Positions 1 through 11,256 of a DNA stretch of 64,000 nt are shown piece by piece; within the stretch, counting starts at the first letter, position 1; each line of letters starts with the position of its first letter. Under the pieces are notes generated by a model. That model saw only the letters and a list, made by a program, of their open reading frames with translations. It had not been told where the DNA came from and ran no database searches. Both the position numbers and the translations under genes were made by a program. The stretch comes from Tigriopus japonicus (lineage: Eukaryota; Arthropoda; Copepoda; Harpacticoida; Harpacticidae). The DNA lies in the NCBI GenBank assembly GCA_010645155.1, contig CM021320.1, positions 3,590,745 through 3,654,744 of the forward strand, read 5' to 3'.

Positions 1-110
1 CACAACAATTGCTATACTCATCGGTTTGTTTCACGTTAAGTATACTTGAGGTCAGCTATGTAGTAAGACCAGAGTTGAGTATACTATAAAACAAATCGAT
101 CTTATGTGCG

Positions 111-530
111 TTAACATGCGACCCAATGGCCCACATTTTGGCGCCGTTGCTTGAATACACAGAGATAAACAAACTTCCTGTAAAATAAAATCAGCCTATT
201 TATGGCGTCATCTATGGATGGTTCCTGCTTCAAAATGGAAAACAAGTCCAACTCTTCCCTTCTTTCAACAATAATGGGCCAGTGTTCATCTTTGAACTTA
301 AACTTGGCCACGCCCACCTTTTGAGCAGGTTTTACTCTAGAGCTCGCCGGTTTGATTTGCTTTCTTATACTTCTTTTATCTGAAGTACTTTTATCGTCTT
401 GAGCATCAAAGGTAATATAAGTTTCACGTGGAACAACATGATCACTATCGGTTTCATGGTCTTTCGAGTGAATGATTGCTAACATTTTAAAACATTTTTC
501 CTTTTCTCTACACTTGAATTTAATTATCAC
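111..530 (-). CDS. Unrecognised ORF or exon, hypothetical
   Basis: An open frame of up to 139 codons; the first good ATG is at 485 on the minus strand. I do not recognise the product. The N-terminal half is charged and polar (Asp/Ser/Lys rich); the middle carries a mixed basic/acidic stretch with KFKFKDEHWP. A consensus-like 3' splice site (TTTTATTTTACAG, exon starting near 177) lies inside the frame, so the last ~60 bases may belong to a separate exon. It stands alone, outside the hAT-like element that begins at 613. Amino acid use looks more protein-like than most neighbouring frames, but no domain or homologue is evident. It may be an exon of a gene to the left, or chance. Confidence 0.2.
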   Translation of the reverse strand: MIIKFKCREKEKCFKMLAIIHSKDHETDSDHVVPRETYITFDAQDDKSTSDKRSIRKQIKPASSRVKPAQKVGVAKFKFKDEHWPIIVERREELDLFSILKQEPSIDDAINRLILFYRKFVYLCVFKQRRQNVGHWVAC

Positions 531-612
531 TTAGCTATGAACATCAATCACACAAGGACGGTTAATGGTCAATAACCATGCACACTTGGGGTCTCTCTTC
601 AATACTGATTAC

Positions 613-1459
613 TAGGGACGGGCAAAAAAATCGGGCAAATCAAAAGAAGCTTTTGGTTACCAAAAGTTGCACAAAAATCAGCCCAAAATTGTAAGATAAA
701 GTGCAGAAAAAGGTCAAAAGTTCAAATAAAAACCAAAAAAAACGCAAATAAAACTTAAAAAATTCGCAGAAAAAAAACAGAAATTTCTGAAAGAAAAAGC
801 TTTAGATACTTTCTTGTCATCTGCTTGTTATTTTTCAATCTTGAAGGGTAAAATTTAGATATTGAAGTAGTTGTAATCAGTACTATGCTAGCCTACGTTG
901 TGAGCCGGGAAGATTTTCAAAATATGTAGTTCAAGAACTCTTGCTTTTCAAAATGGTCTTTTTTGTTTTGATTATGCTTAATGAGAAAGGCAAACAAAAT
1001 GCAAAGAAGGAAGTTCTGATCGCGTTTGGATGCAATCAAAGTTGAAAATAAAAGTACTCAATAATTAGGGAACATTTATTGACTTTTATTAAAATAAAGT
1101 CATTGAAATAGGAAAAACATTGCTGTTGGAAAAATATTGTTGTATTCAGTTATATTAAATGTGGTCTAAAAATACAAGAAAGCCAATATTCGGTGAGATT
1201 TACAACATTCTTGCTTGTTTGACTTTTACAGATTGTCTAAACTTTTGTGATGAGTGTTAAATCAGATTTAGTTTTCAAATTTGAAAAAAAATCTTCCAAA
1301 AGTAAATATTTTCAAAGTAGGAATAGCAAACTCTCAACAATTTGTTCATTTTAGGCCGAATTCGTAAAAAAATCGTGCAAATAAAGGCGAAAAGTGCAAA
1401 AAGGCAAATAAATGTGTTTGTGTTACCAAAAATCTTTTTACACTTTTTGCCCGTCCCTA
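613..1459. mobile_element. hAT-like MITE with 8-bp target duplication
   Basis: The termini are inverted: TAGGGACGGGCAAAAA at 613 and TTTTTGCCCGTCCCTA ending at 1459. The element is flanked by a perfect 8-bp direct repeat CTGATTAC (605-612 and 1460-1467), the target-site length typical of hAT transposases. The 847-bp interior is AT-rich with no transposase frame, so it is non-autonomous. The termini resemble those of the element at 29001-29820 (TAGGGAC-G/A-GG). Confidence 0.85.
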
Positions 1460-1467
1460 CTGATTAC

Positions 1468-3382
1468 GCTCGGTGTTTTTATTGGGTAAAATTCCTTTCT
1501 TTTCCTGCTATAAAATGAACTACTAGGTTGAGACTTTGGTATTTTTCGTGTTCCAAGATATTGCCTGTCCTTTGGGAAGCCCTATTGTGTGCTTTTACAT
1601 ACAATCTAAAAATTTGACGACAAAGTAAAAGGGCAAAACCAGCGTGATGCTCGGAGCGATATAGATAAGAAGCTGTCCACAAAATGAAGGACCTTTAAGG
1701 CAAAGCAAGGTGCTGCCGAGACCCTTGTTGATGACTAAAATTTTAAATGATTTTGTTTGATTGCCTAAGCAAATCCGACAAGCGTCATGCACACAATAAA
1801 GGAATGAAAGCATCAGGAATGAGGTATGAAATATGATCTATGTAACAAGATTTTTCGACCTTCCTGGCGGACTGAAAGAAAGATTTGCAATGAGCACAAG
1901 GCTGTTAAATTTTGGTAAAGATATTGACAAAAATGAAGTAATTTTTTGTAATATTTTTGATAAATAATGTTATGAAACATAATTTTTGGGTACTTTCACT
2001 TGGACTTTTCTTAGTAATTACCGTAGAAATTGACTTTTACATACAATTCCATCATATGTAAGTCTTACTTCATAGCTTGGAATGGCTGATAAAATAAAGA
2101 CGCACTGTTACAACTGTAATAAATCCTCCCTAACTCTTTTCTTATGTTGATTTTGCCATCCTTTTTCCAGATCATTCCGAAGGGAACAAACAATTTCGCC
2201 AGATTTCTTTTGAAATTTTCCTAATTTTGTAATTTTGGACAAAAATCGCAAATTTTGCAATTACATTGTAAATTTTATTTTACAAGTATCTAGTGGCAAC
2301 AAAGATAAACTGATTTTTTTTTTGTAACAACTATAACATATAATTATTATTAGTTCATGTTATATATTTATATATGCAATGCATCAGCATCAGATCCGTC
2401 ACAAGAATTAAGATGAAAGTGGAAAGGGTGCAAATGTTTTTTGCACAATTGACAGAGGCAGGAGCTTTGTGAGTTTAGGTGTTATTCCTGATTTTCTCAC
2501 ATTTTAAAGTGATTTGAATCAAAAATGGCACGACACACTTCTCCTTGGCATTTGGGGTTCAACGGCACTTGCAAAATTGTTTTGCTTTGCCAAAACCAGG
2601 AGGGGACATCTTGTACTACATTGACCTCTTGAGGAGCAACACTATAATAGCTAATAATATTACAATAGAAATATAGATTATATTTTAGAAGTATCTGGTG
2701 GCCCCGAAGATAAACTGATTTTTTTTGTTGCAACTATAATAAATCAAGTCGACTTGTTTCCTAACTTTAATTTTGACAGATCAACTAACTCTTTCCCAGA
2801 AAAGTTTCAACGGAATAAGAAATCTCCCAACATGTTTTTTTTTTTAATTTTCCCCGTTTTTTGTAATTTTGGGCAAAAATTAACGATTTTTGCAATTATA
2901 TTTCAAAATGTAATTTACAACTATCTGATGGCCCTGGCAATGAGATCTGACTAACCATATCATTGTTATCTTTGAAAAAATCCCACCTTGTAATGGTTGT
3001 AGTGTAGCAAGCTATTCGTTCAAACTGCACCGTTTCTTCCCAAAATACTCTCTTTTCGAAAACAATAGAGCTTAATGGGAGAGTGAAATTGTGTTTGGTT
3101 CCACGCATTTGATCCCAACAATTAAAGTGGCTGAGGTCCTCCTTTAGAGTAGAAATATCTTGGAGAAATACATGCGAGCTTTTGCTTTCAACTTCTTAAA
3201 CCCTTTTAAGTAGTTGCTCAAGATAATTCGATATCTTGATCTGTTTCAGCATGATAACCTTAAGGGAGAAAAAAATATTTACCTCGCTTTCTTATTGCAA
3301 ACAGATACCAAATGACTAAGCCTTTACAAAAACCCCTTTACAAAAACCATTTGTGTGTCGGAAAATGGATGCCAATAGCCAT
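1468..3382. other. Intergenic, with locally repeated AT-rich units
   Basis: No gene seen. A unit of about 200-240 bp recurs. Its end (ctggtggc / ctagtggcaac ... gataaactgatttttttt ... caactata) appears at about 2285-2340 and 2687-2750, and a related body (ctaactctttcc ... tttgtaattttgg ... caattatat ... tttacaa) appears at about 2130-2285 and 2765-2935. Copies are diverged and carry no open frame of note. Confidence 0.5.
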
Positions 3383-4195
3383 ACTGTCAAATTAGACGAA
3401 AAAAGACGAATAAAATTACCTGATTAGACGAATAAAATTACCCGATTAGACGAATAAAGACGAATAAAATTGCCCGATTAGACAAATAAAGACGAATAAA
3501 ATTGCCCGATTAGGCAAAAAAAACGAAAAAATCTGACAAATGCGACAAAAAAAGACGAAAAAACTGACATACACGGCAAAAAAGACTAATAAATTGCCTG
3601 TGAAGAGGATTAAAACTGCTGCACATAAAGTAGACAAAATGTGTGGCCCAATTTAGGGGAAACAGCTGCACCCTTGTGCAAAACGGCAAAATCTACTAAG
3701 GTAAGAAACGGAAAAGTGCCAAATAAGCAAGAAATGGTCAGTGGAACACATAAATTCAAAAATACCAACCAAGAGCTCAAAACCGCCCTTATTTCAACGT
3801 TTTCAATAGAGCAACATTTAGAAGCAGATTTGCTGACATTAATTCTTCGAATAGTCAGAAAGCCTTTTCAATCCAATTTTCTTTCTTTGTGTCAGGAAAC
3901 TCTACAAGTTAAAATGTAAGTTTGGAGCATATTTTGTTGCCCAAGTTTTGGCGTTGAACTTTTTAAAAAGTGTCTATTTGGTTCCAAATTTGAGAAAAAA
4001 GCTTCAAATCTAAGAAAAGCTCCAATTTTTGACTAATAAGAAGAAAAAAGTTGAGTGAAATTGCCGGATTAGACGAAAAAAGACGAATAAAATCCAAATT
4101 AGACGAATAAATTTGTCGCGACGAATAAGGGTAAAGAAGACGAATAAAGACGAAAAAAGACGAATAAGTTTATTCGTCTTAAGTTCCTGTCCCTA
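3383..4195. mobile_element. hAT-like MITE, second copy of the 29001-29820 family, left end lost
   Basis: From about 3383 to 4195 this matches the element at 29001-29820, including the GACGAAAAAA repeats, the segment around AGAGGATTAAAACTGCTGC, and the right terminus AAGTTCCTGTCCCTA. The left ~28 bp, including the terminal inverted repeat, is missing. It has fewer internal ~30-bp repeats than the 29-kb copy. No transposase frame is present. Confidence 0.75.
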
Positions 4196-5366
4196 CGGTA
4201 TGACTATTAAAGTACAAGAAAATCCCATTATTGGTTATGCAGTTTCGGTTCGGATGTTCCTTTGCAGACTACATACCCGACAACAGCAAACTAGCCGTTA
4301 TGACTGATGAGGTCCGATGGCATCAGTCTTCCTATTTTCAATGATTTTCCCCTTATTTATTCTCGGGACCAGTAAATACCAAAATACCCAATACTAATTT
4401 GTTTGAACTGCGACAAAAACAACTAAAGGATTGTACATGTGCATGGCTCGTAATTCCATTCCCTCTTCATCTTATTTTTAATAATGTATAAGCGTTTTGC
4501 TAAAGTCTGAATGAGTTGGCTCTCAACCGATGTTCAGGAATAATTGGTCCAATTAATTAAGGGTTTATCCGTTCACTGAATAATTGCGATGTAACTAGGT
4601 CAAAGCAAGTGCCAATATTTGTTTTGCTGCATCACTAAAGAGGTTGAATAATGCTTTTGGTGGACTTGCCATTTATGGTGCATGAACCTTCTAGATTTCG
4701 ATGATTCAAAAGACAGACTCAAGAGACACCAGTTTATTAATAAATTGGCACTTAATAATAATTCAAGGTCACTAAAGCGACAAAATGACGCCACTCTTAC
4801 AAAATCAACCACCCAAAAAGCTGAAGAAGAATGCACTTTAAATGAGGTCTCGATATCCATTTGCGAAATACTGCCGTTGGGTCATTTCGACCTTAATTTA
4901 AGAACCACCTCAGTGTCAGAACATTATCCTGAGAGAGCAAAAAAAGGCCACTGCTCCTTAATGAGGTTAGCACGGTGGAACTTTGGCCTAGGATCCATTT
5001 GCGTTGGATGGTTTAGTCTTTGTAAAAACCATTTAGAATAAGATCAACTCTTACCTTTTTCAAGCTTGTTGATTACACGAATGCTGTGCTCTTCTTTGCT
5101 CTTCTATCATTTGACTGGTTAGTATCGTGCCAATGGCTGCTCATCTCGCTCCCCATTTTCTCGCCGACTTGTGACCCAACGGACCTTCAACGCGCCAATC
5201 CCTGTTTGCGCCAAGTAGTCTTTGGTGTACCACCCTACTTCGACGGAGACTTTCGGAAATTTGGTTAACATCCATTCACATAGAAAAGCAGTGCACAAGT
5301 TGTATCTTAGTTATTTCTAGAACACCTTTAAATATGCTCTTTTATTTTCCATTTTGTCAAATGAAA
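4196..5366. other. Intergenic, nothing recognised
   Basis: Open frames here (for example 4682-5041 on +) are short, overlap an antisense frame and show no family motif. I see no RNA gene or clear repeat. Confidence 0.4.
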
Positions 5367-5368
5367 TA

Positions 5369-5777
5369 CCGGGCGCTTCATAAGAAACGGAGCAAGAAAC
5401 CATGTCCCTAACTCGGAAGTGATTGATCTCATAAAAATGTCTGAAGCTCAAAAAGACGTGGCAGATGACAATTTTTGAGATAAATACAGTATGGTTTTAT
5501 TCCCTGTAAGTCGGCTTATTTTCGATTTCAGCCAAATTTCAGAGGGGAGAGAAAAGAAAACATCGGAGTCACAATCGCTGTGCTTTCAAAGATAGCCCAT
5601 CATTGGAAAAATCGTCGTCGCTTAAATGTTTATCTTGGTTGGTATTGTTTTTTCTGACTCTTCAAGCCAAGTGTATGGCTAATCATGCATATCCAATGAA
5701 AGTGAGGTTCATATATTGTTTCAATCACGAGTTATAGACGATATAATTATGTGTTCCGTTTCTTTTGAAACACCCGG
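5369..5777. mobile_element. Tc1/mariner-like MITE, TA target duplication
   Basis: Inverted termini CCGGGCGCTTCATAAGAAAC (5369) and, read on the other strand from 5777, CCGGGTGTTTCAAAAGAAAC. TA dinucleotides lie at 5367-5368 and 5778-5779. A related copy with a decayed left end is at 41325-41710. At 409 bp with no transposase, it is non-autonomous. Confidence 0.75.
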
Positions 5778-5875
5778 TACGGACCTCTCTTACCCGACAG
5801 AGGGACATACTTGATAAAAACCCTTGTTACTATGAAAGTAGTAATCGGAAAAGGGTAGATTAACTGAAAGATTGT

Positions 5876-6280
5876 AGGTAAAAAGGTCACAAGCAAAACG
5901 GTCACAGGTAAATAGGTCACAGTAAAAAGGTCACGGGGTAAATAGGTCACAGTAAAAAGGTCACAAGGTAAAACGGTCACGGTAAAAAGGTCACAAGGTA
6001 AATAGGTCACGGTAAAAAGGTCACAAGGTAAATAGGTCACGGTAAAAAGGTCACAAGGTAAATAGGTCACGGTAAAAAGGTCACAAGGTAAAAAGGTCAC
6101 GGTAAAAAGGTCACAAGGTAAATAGGTCACGGTAAAAAGGTCACAAGGTAAATAGGTCACGGTAAAAAGGTCACAAGGTAAATAGGTCACGGTAAAAAGG
6201 TCACAAGGTAAAAAGGTCACGGTAAAAAGGTCACAAGGTAAATAGGTCACAGTATAATGTCACAAGGTAAAAAGGTCACA
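5876..6280. repeat. 30-bp tandem repeat array, left arm
   Basis: About 13 units of a 30-bp repeat, each carrying two AGGTCAC- or CGGTCAC-type motifs. The central units are almost identical; the outer units vary (CAAGC, ACGGTC, CACGGGG). On the minus strand one frame stays open only because 30 is divisible by three; the resulting FTVTYLPCDL peptide is a repeat artefact. Confidence 0.9.
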
Positions 6281-7481
6281 CGAGAAAAGTTCTTGTAATC
6301 ATTACAAACACATAATGTTGTTGGGCTGAACATCGTACTTTAACTGAGGTTGAGACAATTTATCAATCGTGGGCTTTACTGGACGTTAAGGAAACGTCAG
6401 TATGACACTAAACAGCAACAAATAATTCAGCAAATCAAATAATAAGAAGTGTCTCTAACAAAAATATAGGTTGTAGGTTATTTGAAGTTATTACTGTTCA
6501 AAAGTTAACACCAAAAATCGAAGTTGAGGATAGATCTGAAATCAAGGGACTTTGCCCTTGTTTTTGACTCCATCTAGAGGCGATTTTTGTAACTTTCAAT
6601 TAACATTTTTCATAGAATACTACAAAAGCAAATGTGGGGGTCAAATTCAAAGGGTTCTGAATTTTACTGAAGTTCTTGAGGATTCATTTAAAACCCATTC
6701 TCACCTTCCTGACCATGGCGTAATTGTCATTGCCAAGATAAGATTTTATTCTTGCGAATCCACTGAACAAACCAACATCTTTAATTATTGCTTGAATTAA
6801 TGATAAGTCCTTTTCTTGCAATATCACGAGGCTTGCTTGATTGGCAGCCCAAATGGCGGCATTTTTCACCCTTTCTTTGGATTATAATAATCGAGTCATG
6901 ATACCTTTGGGGTATTTCATACAACTTGCACTTCAAAAAAATTCATGACAAATCCTTAAACTAATAAAGTTCCGTTAAGTAATAAATAATTGAAAAAGTA
7001 TGTTTCAATTATTTACCTCATACCTCAATACCCTTTCATACACATTGTGTTTCTGAGTGGCTCTTATAAAAGTACAAAAGTAAGTGTTTTGCATTGCCTT
7101 TATATCTCAAAACTGGCCTCAAAAGATTCTGGAATAAAAGAAATACTTCTCCAGCTAAAAAAACACATTGCTGACACAAGGGCAAGGTATTTCATGTCAT
7201 AATTAGATCCAATATAACTTTTTTAGTTTGTTGTATTTACAATTCATTAAATTTTCAATAAGTATCGGTACAATTTTCTTCCAACTTCTAACTAAGGACC
7301 CTTTCAAGTACAAAATTTGTATAAAAAAGTTTTTCCGTCAAAACACGAGAAGATTTAAAAAATTAAAACTGTACTGGCATCTGTACATAGATTGTATGGC
7401 ATACAGTCCATGTGCTCAACAACAAATTATGAATATCATTTCAATTTAAAGTTTTATTGTACCTTTTTCTGCTTTTGAATT

Positions 7482-7727
7482 CCTTACCTTGTGACTTCTT
7501 TTATTGTGACATATTTACTGTGACCTTTTGACCGTGACCTATTTACCTTGTGACCTTTTTACTGTGACCTATTTACCTTGTGACCTTTTTACCGTGACCT
7601 ATTTACCTTGTGACCTTTTTACCGTGACCTATTTACCTTGTGACCTTTTTACCGTGACCGTTTTACGGTGACCTTTTTACTGTGACCTATTTACCGTGAC
7701 TTATTTACCTTGTGACCTATTTACCGC
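7482..7727. repeat. 30-bp tandem repeat array, right arm, inverted
   Basis: Same repeat as 5876-6280, reverse complemented (CTTGTGACCTTTTTACCGTGACCTATTTAC...). About 8 units, with irregular units at the outer end. Confidence 0.9.
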
Positions 7728-7798
7728 GCGCCAACTGAAAAGGTCATTGAAATGTTTTACTCTAAACCAAGGTTGACTTGTGAATGATGGTGGCATAA

Positions 7799-8320
7799 TG
7801 GGAATAATTACCGTATCATTTTACGGACCTGCTGCCGTTAGCAGTATAGGCTTGCCAAAAAAATCTCAGTTTTCAAGGGTCAGATTTTCGAAAAATGTTG
7901 CATTTATGGGTAATGGCATGGTTAAGAAGTATTGCAAAGTAGTTTGAAAAGAAATTGGAAGCCTTCTATTAAACAAATTATTTGTTTTTAGTTTAATTTG
8001 CCTTACTAGGAACCGATCTCCTCTGGCCATCTTGTTATTCAAAGTCGGGCATTCCCAATTTCAAAATTCGGAAGAACCCTCTCAACTTATGTAGCAAAAT
8101 TTTAAAATTTTAGATAACAGCAACAAAACATACTTTTTGCTAAAACAATGTGATGAATTGCTATTTCAACTTCAATTTGTGCAGATAAGAAAGGCATTGT
8201 TGTAATTACCAGGCCAAAACCTTCGTTTTAGTTACCTCGCATGCTTATCAGAAACACAGGTCTTCAGAACTTCTTTTCCCACCAAAAATGATGACGTCAC
8301 TAGTATTTGCTGGAATTGTT
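7799..8320 (+). repeat. Dispersed ~520-bp repeat, copy 1
   Basis: Begins ATTACCGTATCATTTTACGG and ends near GATGACGTCACTAGTA. Homologous along its length to 38888-39392 (same orientation) and 61974-62506 (opposite orientation). Shared landmarks are GGCTTGCCAAAAAAATCTCAG, GATCTCCTCTGGCCATCTTG and AATGATGACGTCA. No convincing protein is encoded; probably a non-autonomous element. Confidence 0.8.
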
Positions 8321-8394
8321 ATAACTTTGAATTTGTTGAAATTAAGTCAATGATGTCGCCTTTATAAAATGGGTCATTTTTCAAGAATCATGAG

Positions 8395-9120
8395 TGGGGA
8401 CAGGGAGGTGCGACGAATAAAACTGTCAAATTAGACGAAAAAGACAAACAAAATTGCCCGATTAGACGAAAAAAGACGAACAAATGTATCCATAAGACGA
8501 AAAACGACGAAACATTTGACTAATAAGACCAAAAGGATCGATCTAATTACCCAAAAAGAAGAATGAAACTGGCTTGTAAGACAGAAGACGAATTGATTGC
8601 CCGGAAAGCCAAGAAAGAAAATTTAAAAAGGGAAGTACCTAATGGGTAAGAAATGGTCAGAAGTACATGCGTATACTACAGAAGCTCATGAGCTTCTTTA
8701 ACGTATACCAGTCAAAAAACGCCTCTTGGTAAGTACCGTTTTTAGGAGAACTATAGTTAATATCAGATTTGCTGATAGATTAATTGTCCTTAAAACCAAA
8801 TAGCTTTTTCAACCCAAAAGTGATCTTTCTTTCTGTGTCTGTCCAAGGTCTGATTTGGTCTGTCCAAGGTCTGATTTGGTCTGTCAGGCAACTCTAGCAA
8901 TTGATTTATTTGTGTGGATCGTACTTTCTTTGGGCAAAACCGCAACTGACAATTTTACTGTTACTTTGACAGAGGATTTAGTGTGAACTTTCTTTATATT
9001 TTTCAAATGCTGTGAAAATTGAAAGAAAAAAAAACGCTTTAAAAGCTTGAAGTCCAAGGAAACCCTAATTTTGACCGAGTAGACGAGAAAAGACGAATAT
9101 AATTTCCTGGTTAGACCAAG
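8395..9120. mobile_element. Diverged copy of the GACGAATAAAA hAT-like MITE family
   Basis: Starts with GGGGACAGGGAGG then CGACGAATAAAACTGTCAAA, as in the 29001 element, and continues with TTAGACGAAAAA-type repeats. The interior is diverged, with a 22-bp direct duplication near 8844-8887 (TCTGTCCAAGGTCTGATTTGG). The right terminus is lost. Confidence 0.55.
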
Positions 9121-11133
9121 TACCCCTGAAAGGGAGTACATATAACTTCGCCCGATCCCCTTTTGGTTTTTACACAGGAGGGTCCAAAACTCTCCCCTTC
9201 ATTTTGATTGACTCCCGCGGCTTTCATGATTTGAAAACTCGTTCTTTCTGCTCAAAACGGGACATGAGGCAGTCTACTCACGGGCTGCTACTCATTCTCA
9301 GTCAGTCAACATTCTTCTTTTCCCATAAGCACTAGCCACCAAACAAACGAGTGAATTTCAAAATTAGACAAACCTCTGAATTTGTATTAGTGAAATGAAA
9401 CGTTATTTTCATCCCTTTGGCCTTTCTGGGAGGGCTCACAATCCTCAAGACTTGAGACAGTCTCACAATTGCCTTGATTTCAATATGTACGTACGTGACT
9501 CGTCGATCTTTGCTTTGCCAGTAGTGATCAAGGATCAAAGAAAGAATTCAGTGCAATGTTGCCAGTTCTCAGTCTTCAGTGCCAATTTTTTCCGTTTGAG
9601 CCAGTGATGGCATGCAGTGGAAATGCATATTGACATGCCTGTACAAAGGATATCTACCGGAAAATCTCAAAGCATTGAAGGACCAACAGTTACAGACAAA
9701 CATTATTTGGGTTTCAAATTTCTGACAAATTCGTAGGATCTCAAAGCCACGCAAACTTTTAATTGACCTTGAACAGATGACAAGTTGAGAGACAAAAATG
9801 ACATAAAAAGAACCTCGAAAGTAAATTGAATTGGCAAAAAGCCGAGAAAATAACAATTTAAGTAACAGCAATGGACATCAAAAAAAGTGAATATAGCAAG
9901 TTTTTGAAAACGTCATAAAATGATTAAAATTGTTTTGCCGGTCTCTGTGGATATCTTTGTTTCATCATTCTGATCAATTTGGATGCCTCATATTTAAAAT
10001 TAGTAAATTGGCATCAACATTTTGAATTGTGATTTGATTATAAAAGTGAGAAATATTGAACAAAACACTTTTACCTAACAATGTTTTGCTGGAAATTTTG
10101 AAACCCTAATCATCATACCCATGTGTTGTTATGAATGTAACATATTCAGCCATATGCTACGTTACTTCCAGTGATTTACAATCTCAACACATCTCGGTCA
10201 AAAATCTTTCGAGCACTAGGAAGATTCCCTAACTTCAATTGCCGTGGCTAATGTTTCCTTATCTTAAACAACGACTCAGAAAATTAACAGAGAAGCAAAT
10301 GTTGAGAAGAACTTCCAATTGGACTATTTTTACTCTCGCCTTCCTACCTTGGTTCATTATCCATTGATGAACAATAACCAAGAGTGCTCTTCATCTTTGG
10401 GTTTTAAAAACTCCAAGTACACAAAAGATCAAGAAGAATTCAGAAAAGTGTAGAATTCAGGGTCAAGGACTAAAACCAATCAGAATACTTTCAAGCTACC
10501 AAAATATACCCAATATACCAATCTACTAAAGTCCTGTCTACCAGAATTCTTGGTGATAAACTGTGTTGTTCTTTGGCAAAAATGATCCATGTATGTCTCC
10601 TTCTAACCAAAATGATACTGTGGTGGGATTTGATTACAAAATTTTGTTATTTGATCCACATTTCTGCTACCATCTTCAAGAAAATCGTTGCTTTATGTTT
10701 CACTTTTTATTTAGCTGTCATACTCTGAAATCTTCATTTAATTTGTGAATCTTGGATAGCATTATTGCTCAATCTTTCTTGATACGAAATTGTGTGCCTA
10801 AATTTCATTTTTACTTTCAACTTATCATGCTTATGATGTTTGCTTTTGCTTTGTACCCGTTTAGTACCTCTGGTTAATATATTTCTGCCATGCTTATTGA
10901 ATGAATGGTGTTTCTTGTTTCTTAATAGCGAATTAGAATTTAGATTTTTACAAAAAGTCATGGGTAGTGTACAAGATTAGTATATATTTAGGCCAAATTT
11001 TCACAAATGAGGTGGTAAGGATACAGGCCCTCGAGTTTTTAACATGGGAGAAACACTTAGTACTTGTTGAGTTTTGGACCCTCCTACGTATTGGGGAAAA
11101 AGAGGTTAAGTGTACTCCCTTTCAGGGGTACAT
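9121..11133. other. Intergenic, nothing recognised
   Basis: Several frames of 60-100 codons on both strands overlap each other and show no family motif. Short motif GTACCCCTGAAAGGGAGTAC at 9120-9140 recurs in inverted form near 11112 and, diverged, near 30795 and 31822, so it probably marks repeat termini. Confidence 0.35.
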
Positions 11134-11256
11134 GGTTAGACGAAAAAAAGACGAATAAAGTTCAAACAAGACGAATAACTTTTTCACCAATAAAAGAAGT
11201 AAAAAGAGAAAAAAGAAAAAAAGACGACTTAATTGATTTATTTAAGTTCCTCTCCC
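11134..11256. repeat. Fragment of the GACGAATAAAA MITE family
   Basis: Contains TTAGACGAAAAAAAGACGAAT and ends in TTTATTTAAGTTCCTCTCCCCT, close to the family's right terminus. The rest of the element is absent. Confidence 0.5.

Larger units (their letters stand above)
5874..7727. mobile_element. Candidate foldback-like element bounded by inverted tandem arrays
   Basis: A left array (about 5876-6280) and a right array (about 7482-7727) are built from the same repeat in opposite orientation: a 30-bp period made of two half-units, GGTCACAAGGTAAATA and GGTCACGGTAAAAA. I count 26 GGTCAC motifs on the left and 13 GTGACC motifs on the right. They flank about 1.2 kb of AT-rich unique DNA with only short frames. 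Tandem repeats forming long inverted ends are the hallmark of foldback elements (FB/Galileo type), but I could not define target duplications or a transposase. An inverted duplication of a satellite is the alternative. Confidence 0.55.

Noticed and set aside
3390..3600. Regular spaced GACGAATAAAATTGCCCGATTA repeats as a CRISPR-like array
   Set aside because: Repeats are contiguous and degenerate without unique spacers, lie inside a TIR element, and the genome is eukaryotic.
5747..6250. 167-aa minus-strand ORF with FTVTYLPCDL repeats
   Set aside because: The frame is open only because the 30-bp DNA repeat is a multiple of three with no stop in that frame. It lies in a tandem array, and the repeat shows no codon-level constraint.
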